From positions 186,001-250,000 of the forward strand of contig CAVYPM010000006.1 in NCBI GenBank assembly GCA_963770375.1: DNA of 64,000 nt, given 5' to 3'. A program made the translations under genes and the position numbers. The notes below the pieces were generated by a model, which made no database searches, had not been told where the DNA came from, and worked only from the letters and a program-made list of their open reading frames with translations. This document shows, one piece after another, positions 1 to 8,629 of this stretch. Numbering within the stretch: position 1 is the first letter of the stretch; each line of letters opens with the position of its first letter. Source of the DNA: DASVBE01 sp963770375. Lineage in GTDB: Bacteria > Actinomycetota > Actinomycetes > Streptosporangiales > Streptosporangiaceae.

Positions 1-391
1 GCCGCAGCGACTGCCCGCGACGCCAGCCCTGAACCATGGAGAACCAATCAGTGAGTAACGGAAATACAATTCAGGTAATGCTGACGCAAAGATCTCTTAA
101 GGAATTCGCCAGCCCGAGCTAACAGCAATGCGCTGAACGATCTTTGAATGGACATTTCTGCCCAGGATATGTCTCAGCGCAGCGTGCTTGACCCCGAAAC
201 CGCAGATCGAGGGCTGTGGGGCTCGGCATGCCGCTTGGGCCGGCTCAGCGGCCAGGCCGGGGGAAACGTCGCCAATAGAGGGATAGCCCACCGTTCGCAG
301 ACCTGGCAGGCACCATTAATGGCGGCTTAATTCAGCGCGCAGTACGTCAGCCAGATCAGGTCAGGTCCGGGCTTTTCCGGCAGGCACGGCA
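1..391. other. No gene recognised at left edge
   Basis: I see no convincing coding region here. The two short open frames lack good ribosome-binding sites and typical GC-rich third positions. The first 170 bases are AT-richer than the rest of the window, which suits a regulatory or intergenic stretch. Confidence 0.5.
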
Positions 392-426
392 GAGCGGCGG
401 ACGGCCGAGCGGGCCGTCCGCCGCTC
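392..426 (-). terminator. Strong hairpin terminator after the 444-1738 operon
   Basis: A perfect 15-bp stem (GAGCGGCGGACGGCC at 392-406 with its complement at 412-426) closes a 5-nt loop. It lies 18 bp past the stop of the minus-strand Cys-rich gene. There is no T tract, which is common for actinobacterial terminators. Confidence 0.7.
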
Positions 427-443
427 GCGGTGTCAGCGGTGAG

Positions 444-704
444 CTAGCGGGTCAGCGAGGACTTGCTGGTCCACCGCCAGGTGCACTGCTGTGCGTCCTG
501 GCAGTACCAGCGGACGTCGGCGCAGGCGGTCCCCCCGTCGGCGACCATGACCGCGGTGGGCATCTGCGTCCCGCACAGCCAGCAGGTCGCGCTGGCGGGC
601 ACACTGGCCTGCGGCCCGGTCCGGGTCGCGGCCGGGCTGCGGCCGTGGCCGTCCCCGTAGTCCGCCGGTCCTGGCGTTCCTGGCGGTCCCCACGCGGCGG
701 TCAT
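444..704 (-). CDS. Small Cys-rich (zinc-ribbon-like) protein
   Basis: This 86-aa protein has a low-complexity Pro/Gly/Ala N-terminal half and a C-terminal half with cysteines at 41, 44, 61, 68 and 74 (CWLC, then C-x6-C-x5-C), spacing that suggests a bound metal, probably zinc. I do not recognise the family. The start is the ATG at 704-702, which overlaps the TGA stop of the upstream dehydratase (ATGA), so the two are translationally coupled and probably functionally linked. An in-frame longer start at 821 would overlap the dehydratase deeply and carries no coding signature. A strong hairpin terminator follows. Function unknown. Confidence 0.6.
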   Translation of the reverse strand: MTAAWGPPGTPGPADYGDGHGRSPAATRTGPQASVPASATCWLCGTQMPTAVMVADGGTACADVRWYCQDAQQCTWRWTSKSSLTR

Positions 705-1738
705 GCCGGGCCGCCTTCCCGCCCAGCCTGCGCCGTCGGCGGACCGGGTGGTCCGGCCTCCGGGCCTGCGTCGGACCACAGCGCGGTCAGTTGCGCCGGG
801 CTTATATTGCCGCCACTGCACATGATGGCCACCTTCCGGCCCGCGAACCGCGCGGGCTCGGCCAGCACCGCGGCCAGGGCGGCCGCCCCAGCCGGTTCCA
901 CCAGGCTACGGGTCTTCTCAATCATCACGCGGGTCGCTCTGCGCAACTGCTCCTCGGAGACCAGCACAAAGTCGCGCAGCAGCGCGCGCATGATCTGCTG
1001 CGGCAGCTCGAACGCGGTCCTGGTGGCCAGGCCCTCGGCGAACGTGCCCATCTCCGCCTCGACCAGCTGGCCGGCCTGCCAGGACCGGTGCGCGGCCGGC
1101 GCCGCGGCCGCCTGCACGCCGATCACCTCGATGGACGGGCGGACCGCCCGGGCCACCGAGCTGGCCCCGGCCGCACCGCTGCCGCCGCCGACCGGCACCA
1201 CGATCACCTCGGTGCCCGGCTGTTCCGCCAGGATCTCGAGCGTGGCCGTCGCCACCCCGGCGATCAGCATCGGCTCGTTGCCGGAGTGGATGTACCGGTA
1301 GCCGTTCACGTCGGCGAGCTTCTCGCAGTGCTCCCGCGCCTCGTCGAAGTCGCGCCCGTGGAACACGAGCTCGGCCCCGAGCGCGCGCATCGACTCGGCC
1401 TTGACCGGGTTGGCCTGCTCGGGCACGCAGATGATGGCCCGGACGCCGAACAAAGCGGCGGCGAACGCGATCGACTGGCCGTGGTTGCCGGTGGACGCCG
1501 AGATCACCCCGCGCTCGCGCTCGGCCGCGCTGAGCTGGCTGATCAGGTTCACCCCGCCGCGCACCTTGAACGCCCCGACCGGCTGGTAGTTCTCGTGCTT
1601 GACCCACACCTCGGTGCCGGCCACCGCGTCCAGCGCGGGATACCGGTGCAGCGGGGTCGGCCGCAGGTACGGCGCGATGCGCTGCCGGGCGGCGAGCACC
1701 TCGGCCAGGTCAGGCACGGCCAGGTCAGGCACGGTCAT
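701..1738 (-). CDS. Threonine/serine dehydratase-family PLP enzyme
   Basis: A fold-type II PLP enzyme of 345 aa, expected to deaminate a hydroxy-amino acid (threonine or serine, possibly 3-hydroxyaspartate) to a 2-oxo acid and ammonia. Visible landmarks are the PLP lysine K58 in AFKVRGG, the substrate loop STGNHGQ (82-88), the glycine-rich phosphate-binding loop GGGSGAAG (184-191) and CSGGN (306-310). The length fits catabolic enzymes without a C-terminal ACT regulatory domain, so it is probably not the isoleucine-biosynthetic IlvA. The phosphate loop is somewhat divergent from the usual GGGGL. It forms an ATGA-coupled pair with the Cys-rich protein. The N terminus carries a duplicated pentapeptide (VPDLA twice). 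Exact substrate unresolved. Confidence 0.85.
   Translation of the reverse strand: MTVPDLAVPDLAEVLAARQRIAPYLRPTPLHRYPALDAVAGTEVWVKHENYQPVGAFKVRGGVNLISQLSAAERERGVISASTGNHGQSIAFAAALFGVRAIICVPEQANPVKAESMRALGAELVFHGRDFDEAREHCEKLADVNGYRYIHSGNEPMLIAGVATATLEILAEQPGTEVIVVPVGGGSGAAGASSVARAVRPSIEVIGVQAAAAPAAHRSWQAGQLVEAEMGTFAEGLATRTAFELPQQIMRALLRDFVLVSEEQLRRATRVMIEKTRSLVEPAGAAALAAVLAEPARFAGRKVAIMCSGGNISPAQLTALWSDAGPEAGPPGPPTAQAGREGGPA
1706..1735 (-). repeat. Two-copy 15-bp tandem repeat in the 5' coding end
   Basis: CAGGTCAGGCACGG(C/T) occurs twice head to tail and encodes VPDLA twice right after the start codon of the dehydratase. It probably arose by replication slippage and leaves the frame intact. 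Confidence 0.8.
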
Positions 1739-1883
1739 GGCACGTGTCTACCATGCGGCCCGCCGCCGTTGCCCCCAGCTGCCCGGATTGGTCCCGGTCC
1801 GCCCTGGGCACCGCCCCGCCGCGGGCCTACGGTTGTAACAGTGAGACTAGCCAGGACCGCCCCTCGCCACCCAGGGAGAGCAC

Positions 1884-2231
1884 ATGACGCGGACACCCCA
1901 GGAAGTCTTCCAGCATCACGCCGAGGCGCTCGGCGCGGGCGACCTGGACGAGATCGTCGCCGACTACGCCGACGACGCCGTGTTCATCAGCCCGTCCGGC
2001 ACCCTGCGCGGCAAGGACGGCATCCGGGAGGCGTTCACCAAGCTGCTCGGGGACGTGCCGGACGCCGCCTGGGCCCTGCCGACCCAGATCTACGAGGGCG
2101 ACGTGCTGTTCCTCGAATGGACCGCGGAGGCGGCGGCCACCAAGGTGGAGGACGGCATCGACACGTTCGTGTTCGCCGACGGCCTGATCCGCACCCAGAC
2201 CGTCCGTTACACGCTGCAGCACAAGACCTGA
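1884..2231 (+). CDS. NTF2-like/SnoaL-type protein
   Basis: This 115-aa protein matches the nuclear-transport-factor-2-like cone fold: an N-terminal helix (TPQEVFQHHAEAL), a YADDAVFISPSGTLRGKDGI segment typical of SnoaL-like proteins, and a C-terminal beta region ending in a YTLQHK strand. Members include small cyclases, dehydratase-like enzymes and ligand-binding proteins; the sequence does not choose among them. The ATG at 1884 is preceded by a good GGGAG site. It stands alone, divergent from the dehydratase and convergent with the TPR gene. Probably cytoplasmic, as no signal peptide is visible. Confidence 0.8.
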   Translation: MTRTPQEVFQHHAEALGAGDLDEIVADYADDAVFISPSGTLRGKDGIREAFTKLLGDVPDAAWALPTQIYEGDVLFLEWTAEAAATKVEDGIDTFVFADGLIRTQTVRYTLQHKT

Positions 2232-2260
2232 CCGGCGGCCGGCCCGGCGCCGGCGGCGGC

Positions 2261-3412
2261 TCAGTCCCAGCGCAGCCAGCGCTTCAGGAACACGGCGCCC
2301 AGCTGCGCGACCTGGTTGAGCTGAGCCAGGGCCTGGCTTCTCACCACCTGGCCGAGCCGCAGGTGCCGGGCCGTGGTCTCGTCCGCGCAGCGCCGCAGGC
2401 CGGTGGCGGCGTCCATGGCCGCCGCGAGCCCGTCGAGCTCGGCCAGCAGCGGCCGGGCCGCGTCCAGGTCGGAGCGGTCCAGCGCGACGTCGACCGCTAT
2501 CCGGGTGGCGTAGTACCGGCGGAACTGGCTGCCGATCCGGTTCGCCGCCTCCAGGTTCCTGGTCGCGGACTGCCAGGCCGCGTCCAGGTCGCCGCGGGCC
2601 CGGCAGGCCCGGGTCAGCACGTGCAGGCTGGTGCACAGCGCGTTGTCGCCGAGCGGCTCGGCCAGCTCGGTCGCGGTGCGCGCCTGCACCAGGGCGGTTT
2701 CGCTGTCCCCGGCGGCCAGCGCGCAGCTGGCCAGCCCGATGTGCGCGATCCGCAGGTCCCACCGGCCGCTGTCCGGGTCGTCCAGGATGGCCTGGTAGTA
2801 CGGCCGCGCCTCGCCGCTGCGGCCCGCCTCGCAGAGCATGTCGCCGAGGTTGAACTGGTAGCTGCCGAGCATCCAGCTCGGCGTCTCGCGGTGCGCGAGC
2901 TTCAGCGCCAGCGCCTCGCGGGCGAGATCGATCGCGGTGTCGAGCTCGTCCAGCGACCGGTGCACGAACGCGCGGGCCAGCACCAGGTCGGCCCGCCAGT
3001 CCCGGTGCCCGGTCACGGTCAGGAACTGCTCGCCCGCGTCCAGCACGCCGAACAGGTCGCGGACCGGGATCGTGGTCAGCACCCGGGCGCTGTCCACCCA
3101 GCTGGCGTAGGCGTCCGCGACCGCCCACGCGGCCCGGTTGTCGTTCAGCTTGCCCGCGGCGGCCCGGTCCTCGGCCAGCGCCAGGATCCGGGTGAAACGC
3201 ACCAGTGCGGCCGCGTGATCGCCCTGGATCTGCAGCACGCTGCCCTCCGCCCGCAGCGCCCGGACCAGGGCGACCAGGTCGCCGGTGAGCTCGGCGGCGG
3301 CCACCCCGCGCTGGGCCGCGTCCAGCGCCCGCGGGTAACGGCCCTCGCGGTAGGCGTCCCACGCCTCGTCGACCAGCAGCGCAGCCGCGCGGGAAGCGGG
3401 ATTGTCGGACAT
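2261..3412 (-). CDS. TPR-repeat protein
   Basis: A 383-aa, almost entirely helical protein built of degenerate tetratricopeptide repeats (for example YREGRYPRALDAAQRG, then GDHAALVRFTRILALAE, SDLDAARPLLAEL). No enzymatic or DNA-binding domain is visible, so it is probably a protein-interaction scaffold. The ATG at 3412 is preferred; an in-frame TTG three codons earlier is possible, and neither has a clear ribosome-binding site. The upstream small ORF ends 12 bp before it on the same strand, so the two may be co-transcribed. It resembles the TPR half of actinobacterial STAND regulators but has no NB-ARC part. Confidence 0.8.
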   Translation of the reverse strand: MSDNPASRAAALLVDEAWDAYREGRYPRALDAAQRGVAAAELTGDLVALVRALRAEGSVLQIQGDHAAALVRFTRILALAEDRAAAGKLNDNRAAWAVADAYASWVDSARVLTTIPVRDLFGVLDAGEQFLTVTGHRDWRADLVLARAFVHRSLDELDTAIDLAREALALKLAHRETPSWMLGSYQFNLGDMLCEAGRSGEARPYYQAILDDPDSGRWDLRIAHIGLASCALAAGDSETALVQARTATELAEPLGDNALCTSLHVLTRACRARGDLDAAWQSATRNLEAANRIGSQFRRYYATRIAVDVALDRSDLDAARPLLAELDGLAAAMDAATGLRRCADETTARHLRLGQVVRSQALAQLNQVAQLGAVFLKRWLRWD

Positions 3413-3424
3413 TTGGTACAAAGT

Positions 3425-3742
3425 CTAGAGGGGCGCCCGCACTCTCCGGCCGGGTTTCCTCCGGTGTCCCGCAGGTGGGCCATGATCGCCTCGGTGATCT
3501 GGTCGGTCAGCGGGCCGGTGATGTTCCGCGGCCAGTAGCGTGCGGGGCGAGTAGGCGATCTGCTCCGCCAGTTCGGCCGCGAAGGCCCGGCCGCGCTCGG
3601 CGAACGCGGCCCGCTCGGCCGGGTCGAGCCGGACGGTGATGCCGAAGCCCACCGCTGACTGATTGCAGTTGACGTCGAGATACAGCTCGCCGTTGTCTTC
3701 GAGGAGATACCACCCGGCGGGCTCGCCTAGGAGCACACGCAC
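3425..3742 (-). CDS. Unknown small protein with a probable frameshift
   Basis: The frame open from 3742 begins with a convincing sequence (MRVLLGEPAGWYLLEDNG, then a DVNCNQSAVGFGITVRL segment and a helical AERAAFAERGRAFAAEL stretch) up to IAYSPR. Past about base 3543 its codons lose GC at third positions, while the +1 frame becomes strongly coding-like (RYWPRNITGPLTDQITEAIM, then AHLRDTGG). A one-base shift near 3543 therefore splits the gene. The +1 frame does not meet a stop before running into the TPR gene, so a second shift would be needed to reach the TAG at 3425. Either an assembly error or a decayed gene. I do not recognise the family. Confidence 0.5.
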   Translation of the reverse strand: MRVLLGEPAGWYLLEDNGELYLDVNCNQSAVGFGITVRLDPAERAAFAERGRAFAAELAEQIAYSPRTLLAAEHHRPADRPDHRGDHGPPAGHRRKPGRRVRAPL

Positions 3743-3806
3743 GCGTACAGCCTTCCGTAATCCATCCTCATGTTTCAGTATCAGCGTTGCGTGCCACTAT
3801 GACGGC

Positions 3807-5444
3807 ATGACGAGCCCCCGGGCGGGCCAGCCCGCCGCTGCCGAGGACCTGGTCGATGTGGCCCGGCTGGTGACCGCGTATTACGCCGTGCACCCTGACC
3901 CCGGCGAGGCGGCCCAGCGGGTGGCGTTCGGCACGTCGGGGCACCGCGGGTCGGCGCTGACCGCGACGTTCAACGAGGACCACATCCTGGCCACCACCCA
4001 GGCGATCTGCGAGTACCGGGCCGGCCACGGCATCGGCGGGCCGCTGTTCCTGGGCGCGGACACGCACGCGCTGTCCGAGCCCGCGCAGGTCAGTGCGCTG
4101 GAGGTGCTCGCCGCGAACGGCGTGCACGTGCTGCTTGACTCCCGGCGCGGGTACACGCCGACGCCGGCCGTGTCCCGCGCGATCCTGGCGCACAACGCGG
4201 CCGGGTCCGGGCCGCGCGCGGACGGGATCGTGGTCACGCCGTCGCACAACCCGCCGCCGGACGGCGGGTTCAAGTACAACCCGCCGGACGGCGGGCCGGC
4301 CGGCACCGACATCACCCGGCAGATCCAGGACCGGGCCAACGAGCTGCTGGCCGCGGGCCTGGCCGGGGTCCGCCGGGTGCCGTACGCGCGGGCCCTGGCG
4401 GCCGGCACCACCGGGCGGTTCGACTTTCTCGGCGCGTACTGCGCGGCGCTGGAGCAGGTGGTGGACCTGGCCGCGATCCGGTCGGCCGGGGTGCGGATCG
4501 GCGCCGACCCGCTGGGCGGGGCCTCGGTGGCCTACTGGGCTGATATTGCCGAGCGGTACGGCCTGGACCTGACCGTGGTCAACCCGGTGGTGGACGCCAC
4601 GTTCCGCTTCATGACCCTGGACTGGGACGGCAAGATCCGGATGGACTGCTCGTCGCCGTCCGCGATGGCCAGCCTGATCGCCCGGCAGCACGAGTTCTCC
4701 GTGGCGACCGGGAATGACACCGACGCCGACCGGCACGGGATCGTCACGCCGGACGGCGGGCTGATGAACCCCAACCATTTCCTGGCCGTCGCCATCGAGT
4801 ACCTGTACCAGCACCGGGACGGCTGGCCGGCCGCCGCGGCGGTGGGCAAGACGCTGGTCAGCTCCTCGATGATCGACCGGGTTGCGGCGGGCCTGGGACG
4901 CAAGCTGCTGGAGGTTCCGGTCGGGTTCAAGTGGTTCGTGCCGGGGCTTCTGGACGGGTCGGTCGGCTTCGGCGGCGAGGAGAGCGCCGGGGCGTCGTTC
5001 CTGCAGCGCGACGGCTCGGTGTGGACCACGGACAAGGACGGGATCATCCTGGCCCTGCTGGCCTCGGAGATCACCGCGGTGACCGGGCGGTCGCCGTCTT
5101 CGTGTTACGGCGACCTCACTGAGCGGTACGGGTCGCCGGCGTACGCGCGGATCGACACCGCGGCGACCAGGGAGCAGAAGGCGGCGCTGGGGCGGCTGTC
5201 CCCGGAGCAGGTCAGCGCGAGCGAACTGGCCGGGGAGAAGATTTCCGCGGCACTGACGACGGCGCCAGGCAACGGGGCGCCGATCGGCGGCCTGAAGGTG
5301 ATCACCGCGTCGGGGTGGTTCGCGGCCCGGCCGTCGGGGACGGAGGACGTCTACAAGCTGTACGCGGAGTCGTTCCGCGGGCCCGGGCACCTGGCGCAGA
5401 TCCAGGACGAGGCGCGGGCGATCATCGCGTCGGCGCTGGGCTGA
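3807..5444 (+). CDS. pgm: Phosphoglucomutase (alpha-D-glucose-phosphate specific)
   Basis: A 545-aa alpha-D-phosphohexomutase that interconverts glucose 1-phosphate and glucose 6-phosphate, linking glycogen and cell-wall sugar synthesis to glycolysis. The catalytic phosphoserine is S146 in TPSHNPP, the Mg2+ loop is DTDADRHG with D304, D306 and D308, the sugar loop is GGEESAGAS, and the phosphate-binding loop near the C terminus is RPSGTEDVYK. Length and motif order match the Pgm family of E. coli type. The ATG at 3807 is chosen because homology begins there; the longer frame from 3663 has no coding character. It is monocistronic, divergent from the frameshifted ORF. Confidence 0.95.
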   Translation: MTSPRAGQPAAAEDLVDVARLVTAYYAVHPDPGEAAQRVAFGTSGHRGSALTATFNEDHILATTQAICEYRAGHGIGGPLFLGADTHALSEPAQVSALEVLAANGVHVLLDSRRGYTPTPAVSRAILAHNAAGSGPRADGIVVTPSHNPPPDGGFKYNPPDGGPAGTDITRQIQDRANELLAAGLAGVRRVPYARALAAGTTGRFDFLGAYCAALEQVVDLAAIRSAGVRIGADPLGGASVAYWADIAERYGLDLTVVNPVVDATFRFMTLDWDGKIRMDCSSPSAMASLIARQHEFSVATGNDTDADRHGIVTPDGGLMNPNHFLAVAIEYLYQHRDGWPAAAAVGKTLVSSSMIDRVAAGLGRKLLEVPVGFKWFVPGLLDGSVGFGGEESAGASFLQRDGSVWTTDKDGIILALLASEITAVTGRSPSSCYGDLTERYGSPAYARIDTAATREQKAALGRLSPEQVSASELAGEKISAALTTAPGNGAPIGGLKVITASGWFAARPSGTEDVYKLYAESFRGPGHLAQIQDEARAIIASALG

Positions 5445-5476
5445 GCTGGCTGCTGCGGCGGGCTGCTGCGGGCTGG

Positions 5477-5770
5477 CTACTTCAGGACGATGACGTTGCG
5501 GGCGCCGAAGGCCTGGTGCAGGTCGTCGTCCAGTTCGGTGGCCAGGTAGGCGGTGGCCATCATCGTGCCCGCGTCCACCGGGAGCGGCTGCTGGCGCTCG
5601 TCCATGAACACCACCCGGATCAGCGTGCCGTCGCCGTGCGGCTCCCTGATTAAGGCCGCGGAGGTGGCCTGCGGCAGGCGGCGGCGGCAGTCCACGATGG
5701 CCATGATCATCTCAGCGAGCCGGAGAGTCTGGACATGCTGCGCGCCGCCGTAGGGATCCGTCGGCGTCAT
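5477..5770 (-). CDS. Small protein of unknown function
   Basis: A 97-aa soluble protein that I do not recognise. It alternates helix (TLRLAEMIMAIVDCRRRL) and strand (TLIRVVFMDERQQ, ARNVIVLK) and has no signal peptide, membrane segment or cysteine motif. The ATG at 5770 is chosen over an in-frame upstream start at 5818, whose extra residues look non-coding. It is convergent with pgm, 32 bp away, and lies downstream of and on the same strand as the two-component genes, 111 bp beyond the response-regulator start side of that operon's 3' end. No functional link can be read from the sequence. Confidence 0.55.
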   Translation of the reverse strand: MTPTDPYGGAQHVQTLRLAEMIMAIVDCRRRLPQATSAALIREPHGDGTLIRVVFMDERQQPLPVDAGTMMATAYLATELDDDLHQAFGARNVIVLK

Positions 5771-5881
5771 ATCCGAGATTGTGCGAACGGCGGGACCCCG
5801 GGTAATCGGGGAAAGCACCGCAATGATGCGGGTTTCCCCTCTTGCGGCGCGACCGGGTGGGCCAGCTGGAGCCGCCGGCTG

Positions 5882-6541
5882 TCAGCCGGCCGGGCTGGCC
5901 GAGCGGAGGAAAGCCAGGACGGCGCGGACCCGGTTGTTGTCGGTGTCCGTGGCCTCCAGCCGGAGCTTGGCGAAGATGCTGGTCACGTGGGCCTCGACGG
6001 TCCGCGGCGAGAGGTACAGCTGCTGCGCGATGCCGAGGTTGGACCGGCCCTCGGCCATCTGGCTGAGCACCGCCTGCTCACGGTCGTTCAGCACGCTGAC
6101 CAGGCCGGGCGTGCGGTTGCGCGACAGCAGCCGGGCCACGATCGACTGGTCGATGGCGATCTCCCCGGCGGCCACCCGGGACAGCGCGTCCATCAGCGCG
6201 CCGGCGTCGGTGACGTTGTCCTTGAGGAGGTAGCCGACGCCGCGCGGGACCCGGTCGAGCAGCTGGCTCGCGTACCTGGTCTCGGCGTAGGTGGACAGCA
6301 CCAGGATGCCCGTGGCGGGATGCTGGCGGCGCAGCTCGGCCGCGGTCCTGATGCCCTCGTCGGTGAACGTCGGCGGCATCCGGATGTCCAGGATGACCAC
6401 GTCCGGCGGGGACGGCCGGATCGCGGCGAGCAGCTCGGCGCCGCCCGGCACCGCGGCGGTGACCTCGGCGCCGGACGCTTCGAGCAGCAGCACCAGGCTG
6501 GCCCGGAAGAGCCCGGAGTCGTCGGCGAGCGCTACCCGCAT
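5882..6541 (-). CDS. NarL/LuxR-family response regulator
   Basis: This 219-aa regulator has a receiver domain with the acidic pair D7-D8, phospho-acceptor D52 in ILDIRMPP and K107, followed by a LuxR-type helix-turn-helix (about 150-215; LYLSPRTVEAHVTSIFAKL). It should be phosphorylated by the partner kinase and then bind DNA as a dimer. Its ATG overlaps the last 10 bases of the kinase gene, a standard coupled pair. The receiver contains a PPTFTDEG insertion typical of the actinobacterial NarL subgroup. Target genes are not evident; the neighbouring YceI and MarR genes belong to a separately controlled unit. Confidence 0.92.
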   Translation of the reverse strand: MRVALADDSGLFRASLVLLLEASGAEVTAAVPGGAELLAAIRPSPPDVVILDIRMPPTFTDEGIRTAAELRRQHPATGILVLSTYAETRYASQLLDRVPRGVGYLLKDNVTDAGALMDALSRVAAGEIAIDQSIVARLLSRNRTPGLVSVLNDREQAVLSQMAEGRSNLGIAQQLYLSPRTVEAHVTSIFAKLRLEATDTDNNRVRAVLAFLRSASPAG

Positions 6542-8436
6542 GGGATCCGCACCGTGATCGTGGTGCCCTGGCCGGGCGGGCTGTGGACGGTGAGCTCGCC
6601 GTCCAGCGCGCGGGCCCGGTCCCGCATGTTGGACATCCCGCGGCCGCAGGCCGTGGCGCCGCCGATCCCGTCGTCGCTGATCTTGACCTCCAGGGCGCCG
6701 TCAGGCATCCGGATATCCACCGTGGCCTGGCTGGCCCGGGCGTGCTTGACCACGTTAGTGAGGGCCTCGCAGGCCACAAAGTAGCCGGTGGCCTCGGCCG
6801 CGCTGGAGGCTGCCCGGGTGGCCGGCGCGGTGACCAGGACCGGCAGCGGCAGCCGCTCCGCGACCTCCTCCAGCGCGGCGGCCAGCCCGCCCTCGGTCAG
6901 CACGGCCGGGTGGATGCCGTGGGCAAAGTCCCGCAGCTCGGCAAGGATCTCGGTCAGCCCGGTCCTGGCCTGCCGGAACGCCTCGGCCGCGGCCGGGTCG
7001 GTGGTCCGGGTCATGGCCGCGGTGAGCTGCGCGGCGAGGGCCAGCAGGTGCTGCTGGGCGCCGTCGTGCAGGTCGCGTTCCAGGCGCTGGCGCTCGGCCA
7101 GGCCGGCCTCGACCAGGCGGGCGGCCACCGCGCGGACCTGGCCCAGCTCGGCTTGCGCGGCGCGGGCCTGGAGCTGGGCGTTCTTCAGGGCCAGCCCGCT
7201 GGTCTGCACGGCCGCGTTGAACAGCCCCCGGTAGCGATCCAGGCCCGGGTCGGCGATGACGACCGCGATGGGGGTGCCGCCCTCGGTGCGGATCAGCTCG
7301 ACCAGGCGGTCCGGCGGGACGGCACCGGCCACGTCCAGAGCCGGGCCTTCGCCGGATGCGGCCGGCGGGCCGGGATCGCTGGCCGCCGGGGGATCGCCGG
7401 CTGGCGGGCGCGGCGGCGGGTCGGTGGCCGGGGCCGGCGCGGGCTGGCCGGCCTCGGTCAGGTCGAGGACCTCCAGCGTCGGGTCGCGCAGCGTGGTGCG
7501 CAGGGCGTAGCGCACCGCGTCCACGTCGGCGCCGACCGAGACCTGGGCGGTCAGCCCCGGGATGCTGCGCAGCAGCAGGGCGCTCTGCAGCACGGCGACC
7601 CCGAACGCGAGCGGGAGGGCCAGGTCGACGATGCCCTCGACGATGTAGGCGTCGTTCGGGGTCTCGCTGATGCTGCTGAGCATCTGGGCGATGGCGGTGC
7701 CGGACGCGGCGGCCACCGCGGCCAGGCCGGCGACGATGATCGGCGTGATGACCAGGCGGTCCAGGCCGCGGGTCCGCACCAGCCGCAGGATCAGCAGGAC
7801 CAGGAGGGTGAGGCCGAGCACACCCTGGCCCACGTTGACGATGTCGGTGACGAACTGGGCCAGCTGGCGGTCGGGGTAGATGGAGATCCACCAGGACGAG
7901 GCCGGGTAGCCGTCCCATCGTGGCGTGGAGAGGACCGTGGCCAGGGTGCGGCCGATCACCATCCACGTGCCCAGCAGGATGAGAAAGACGCGCTGCGGCC
8001 TGGTCAGCCGCGGCTCCGGGTAACGCAGCAGGGCATACGCCCCGGCGAGGCGGTCCATTCCGCCGAAGACCAGCGTGTAGAACGGCCACGGGCCGCCCAG
8101 CGGATCGGTGAAATCAACCGAGCGGAGCGCCCCGGCGATGATCAGCGCCCAGGCGACGGCGCGGGTCCGCGGGTCCCGGTGGAGGATGAGGCCGGTGCAG
8201 ATGAAGGTGACCGAGGTGGCCACGTTGACCGCGGCGAGCAGCGGATGCGGTCCCCAGAGGGGCCCTTGCAGGAGCGCGCAGACGGCGCCGGACACCAGGA
8301 GGATAAAGGCGATCAGCGCGCCCGGGTGCGGGCCGGACAGCCGCAGGCGCGACCAGAGCCGCTGGGCCGTGCCCCGTGGGCTCGCCGGGCCGGACGGCGG
8401 GGCCAGCCCGGGCACAGGGACAGGAACAGCACCCAT
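6532..8436 (-). CDS. Membrane sensor histidine kinase (NarL-type, HisKA_3)
   Basis: A 634-aa kinase with about 8 predicted membrane segments in residues 40-290, a Pro/Ala-rich linker (about 330-370), a signalling helix and a HisKA_3 dimerisation domain whose phospho-acceptor is H457 (ERDLHDGAQQ). The ATP-binding domain follows, with the N box EALTNVVKHA and the glycine box ISDDGIGG and GRGMSNM. It senses an unknown signal through its membrane part and phosphorylates the overlapping response regulator. The multi-helix N-terminal region resembles the 7TM-type sensors found in actinobacteria. The ATG at 8436 follows GGGACGGGGA. Confidence 0.92.
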   Translation of the reverse strand: MGAVPVPVPGLAPPSGPASPRGTAQRLWSRLRLSGPHPGALIAFILLVSGAVCALLQGPLWGPHPLLAAVNVATSVTFICTGLILHRDPRTRAVAWALIIAGALRSVDFTDPLGGPWPFYTLVFGGMDRLAGAYALLRYPEPRLTRPQRVFLILLGTWMVIGRTLATVLSTPRWDGYPASSWWISIYPDRQLAQFVTDIVNVGQGVLGLTLLVLLILRLVRTRGLDRLVITPIIVAGLAAVAAASGTAIAQMLSSISETPNDAYIVEGIVDLALPLAFGVAVLQSALLLRSIPGLTAQVSVGADVDAVRYALRTTLRDPTLEVLDLTEAGQPAPAPATDPPPRPPAGDPPAASDPGPPAASGEGPALDVAGAVPPDRLVELIRTEGGTPIAVVIADPGLDRYRGLFNAAVQTSGLALKNAQLQARAAQAELGQVRAVAARLVEAGLAERQRLERDLHDGAQQHLLALAAQLTAAMTRTTDPAAAEAFRQARTGLTEILAELRDFAHGIHPAVLTEGGLAAALEEVAERLPLPVLVTAPATRAASSAAEATGYFVACEALTNVVKHARASQATVDIRMPDGALEVKISDDGIGGATACGRGMSNMRDRARALDGELTVHSPPGQGTTITVRIPCG

Positions 8437-8629
8437 TCCCCGTCCCCTCGGTAGGCGCTGGGCGTAACGGCGTAACGGGCAGACCCCGCATTACCGCCTT
8501 CCCTGAATAGCCAGCCAAATGGCCGCCCGTCAAGCCAATCCCCGATCCAGTTGGCCGCGCAGGCCGGGCCGGCCGCGCCCTCGCCGGGCCCGGGGGCAGG
8601 GGACCAGGCGCGGAGCGCAGGGCGGGAAA

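Noticed and set aside
791..3538. 915-codon open frame on the plus strand
   Set aside because: It is antisense to the dehydratase and TPR genes and spans the NTF2 gene; high GC keeps stops rare. It has Arg/Gly/Pro-rich low-complexity sequence and no domain.
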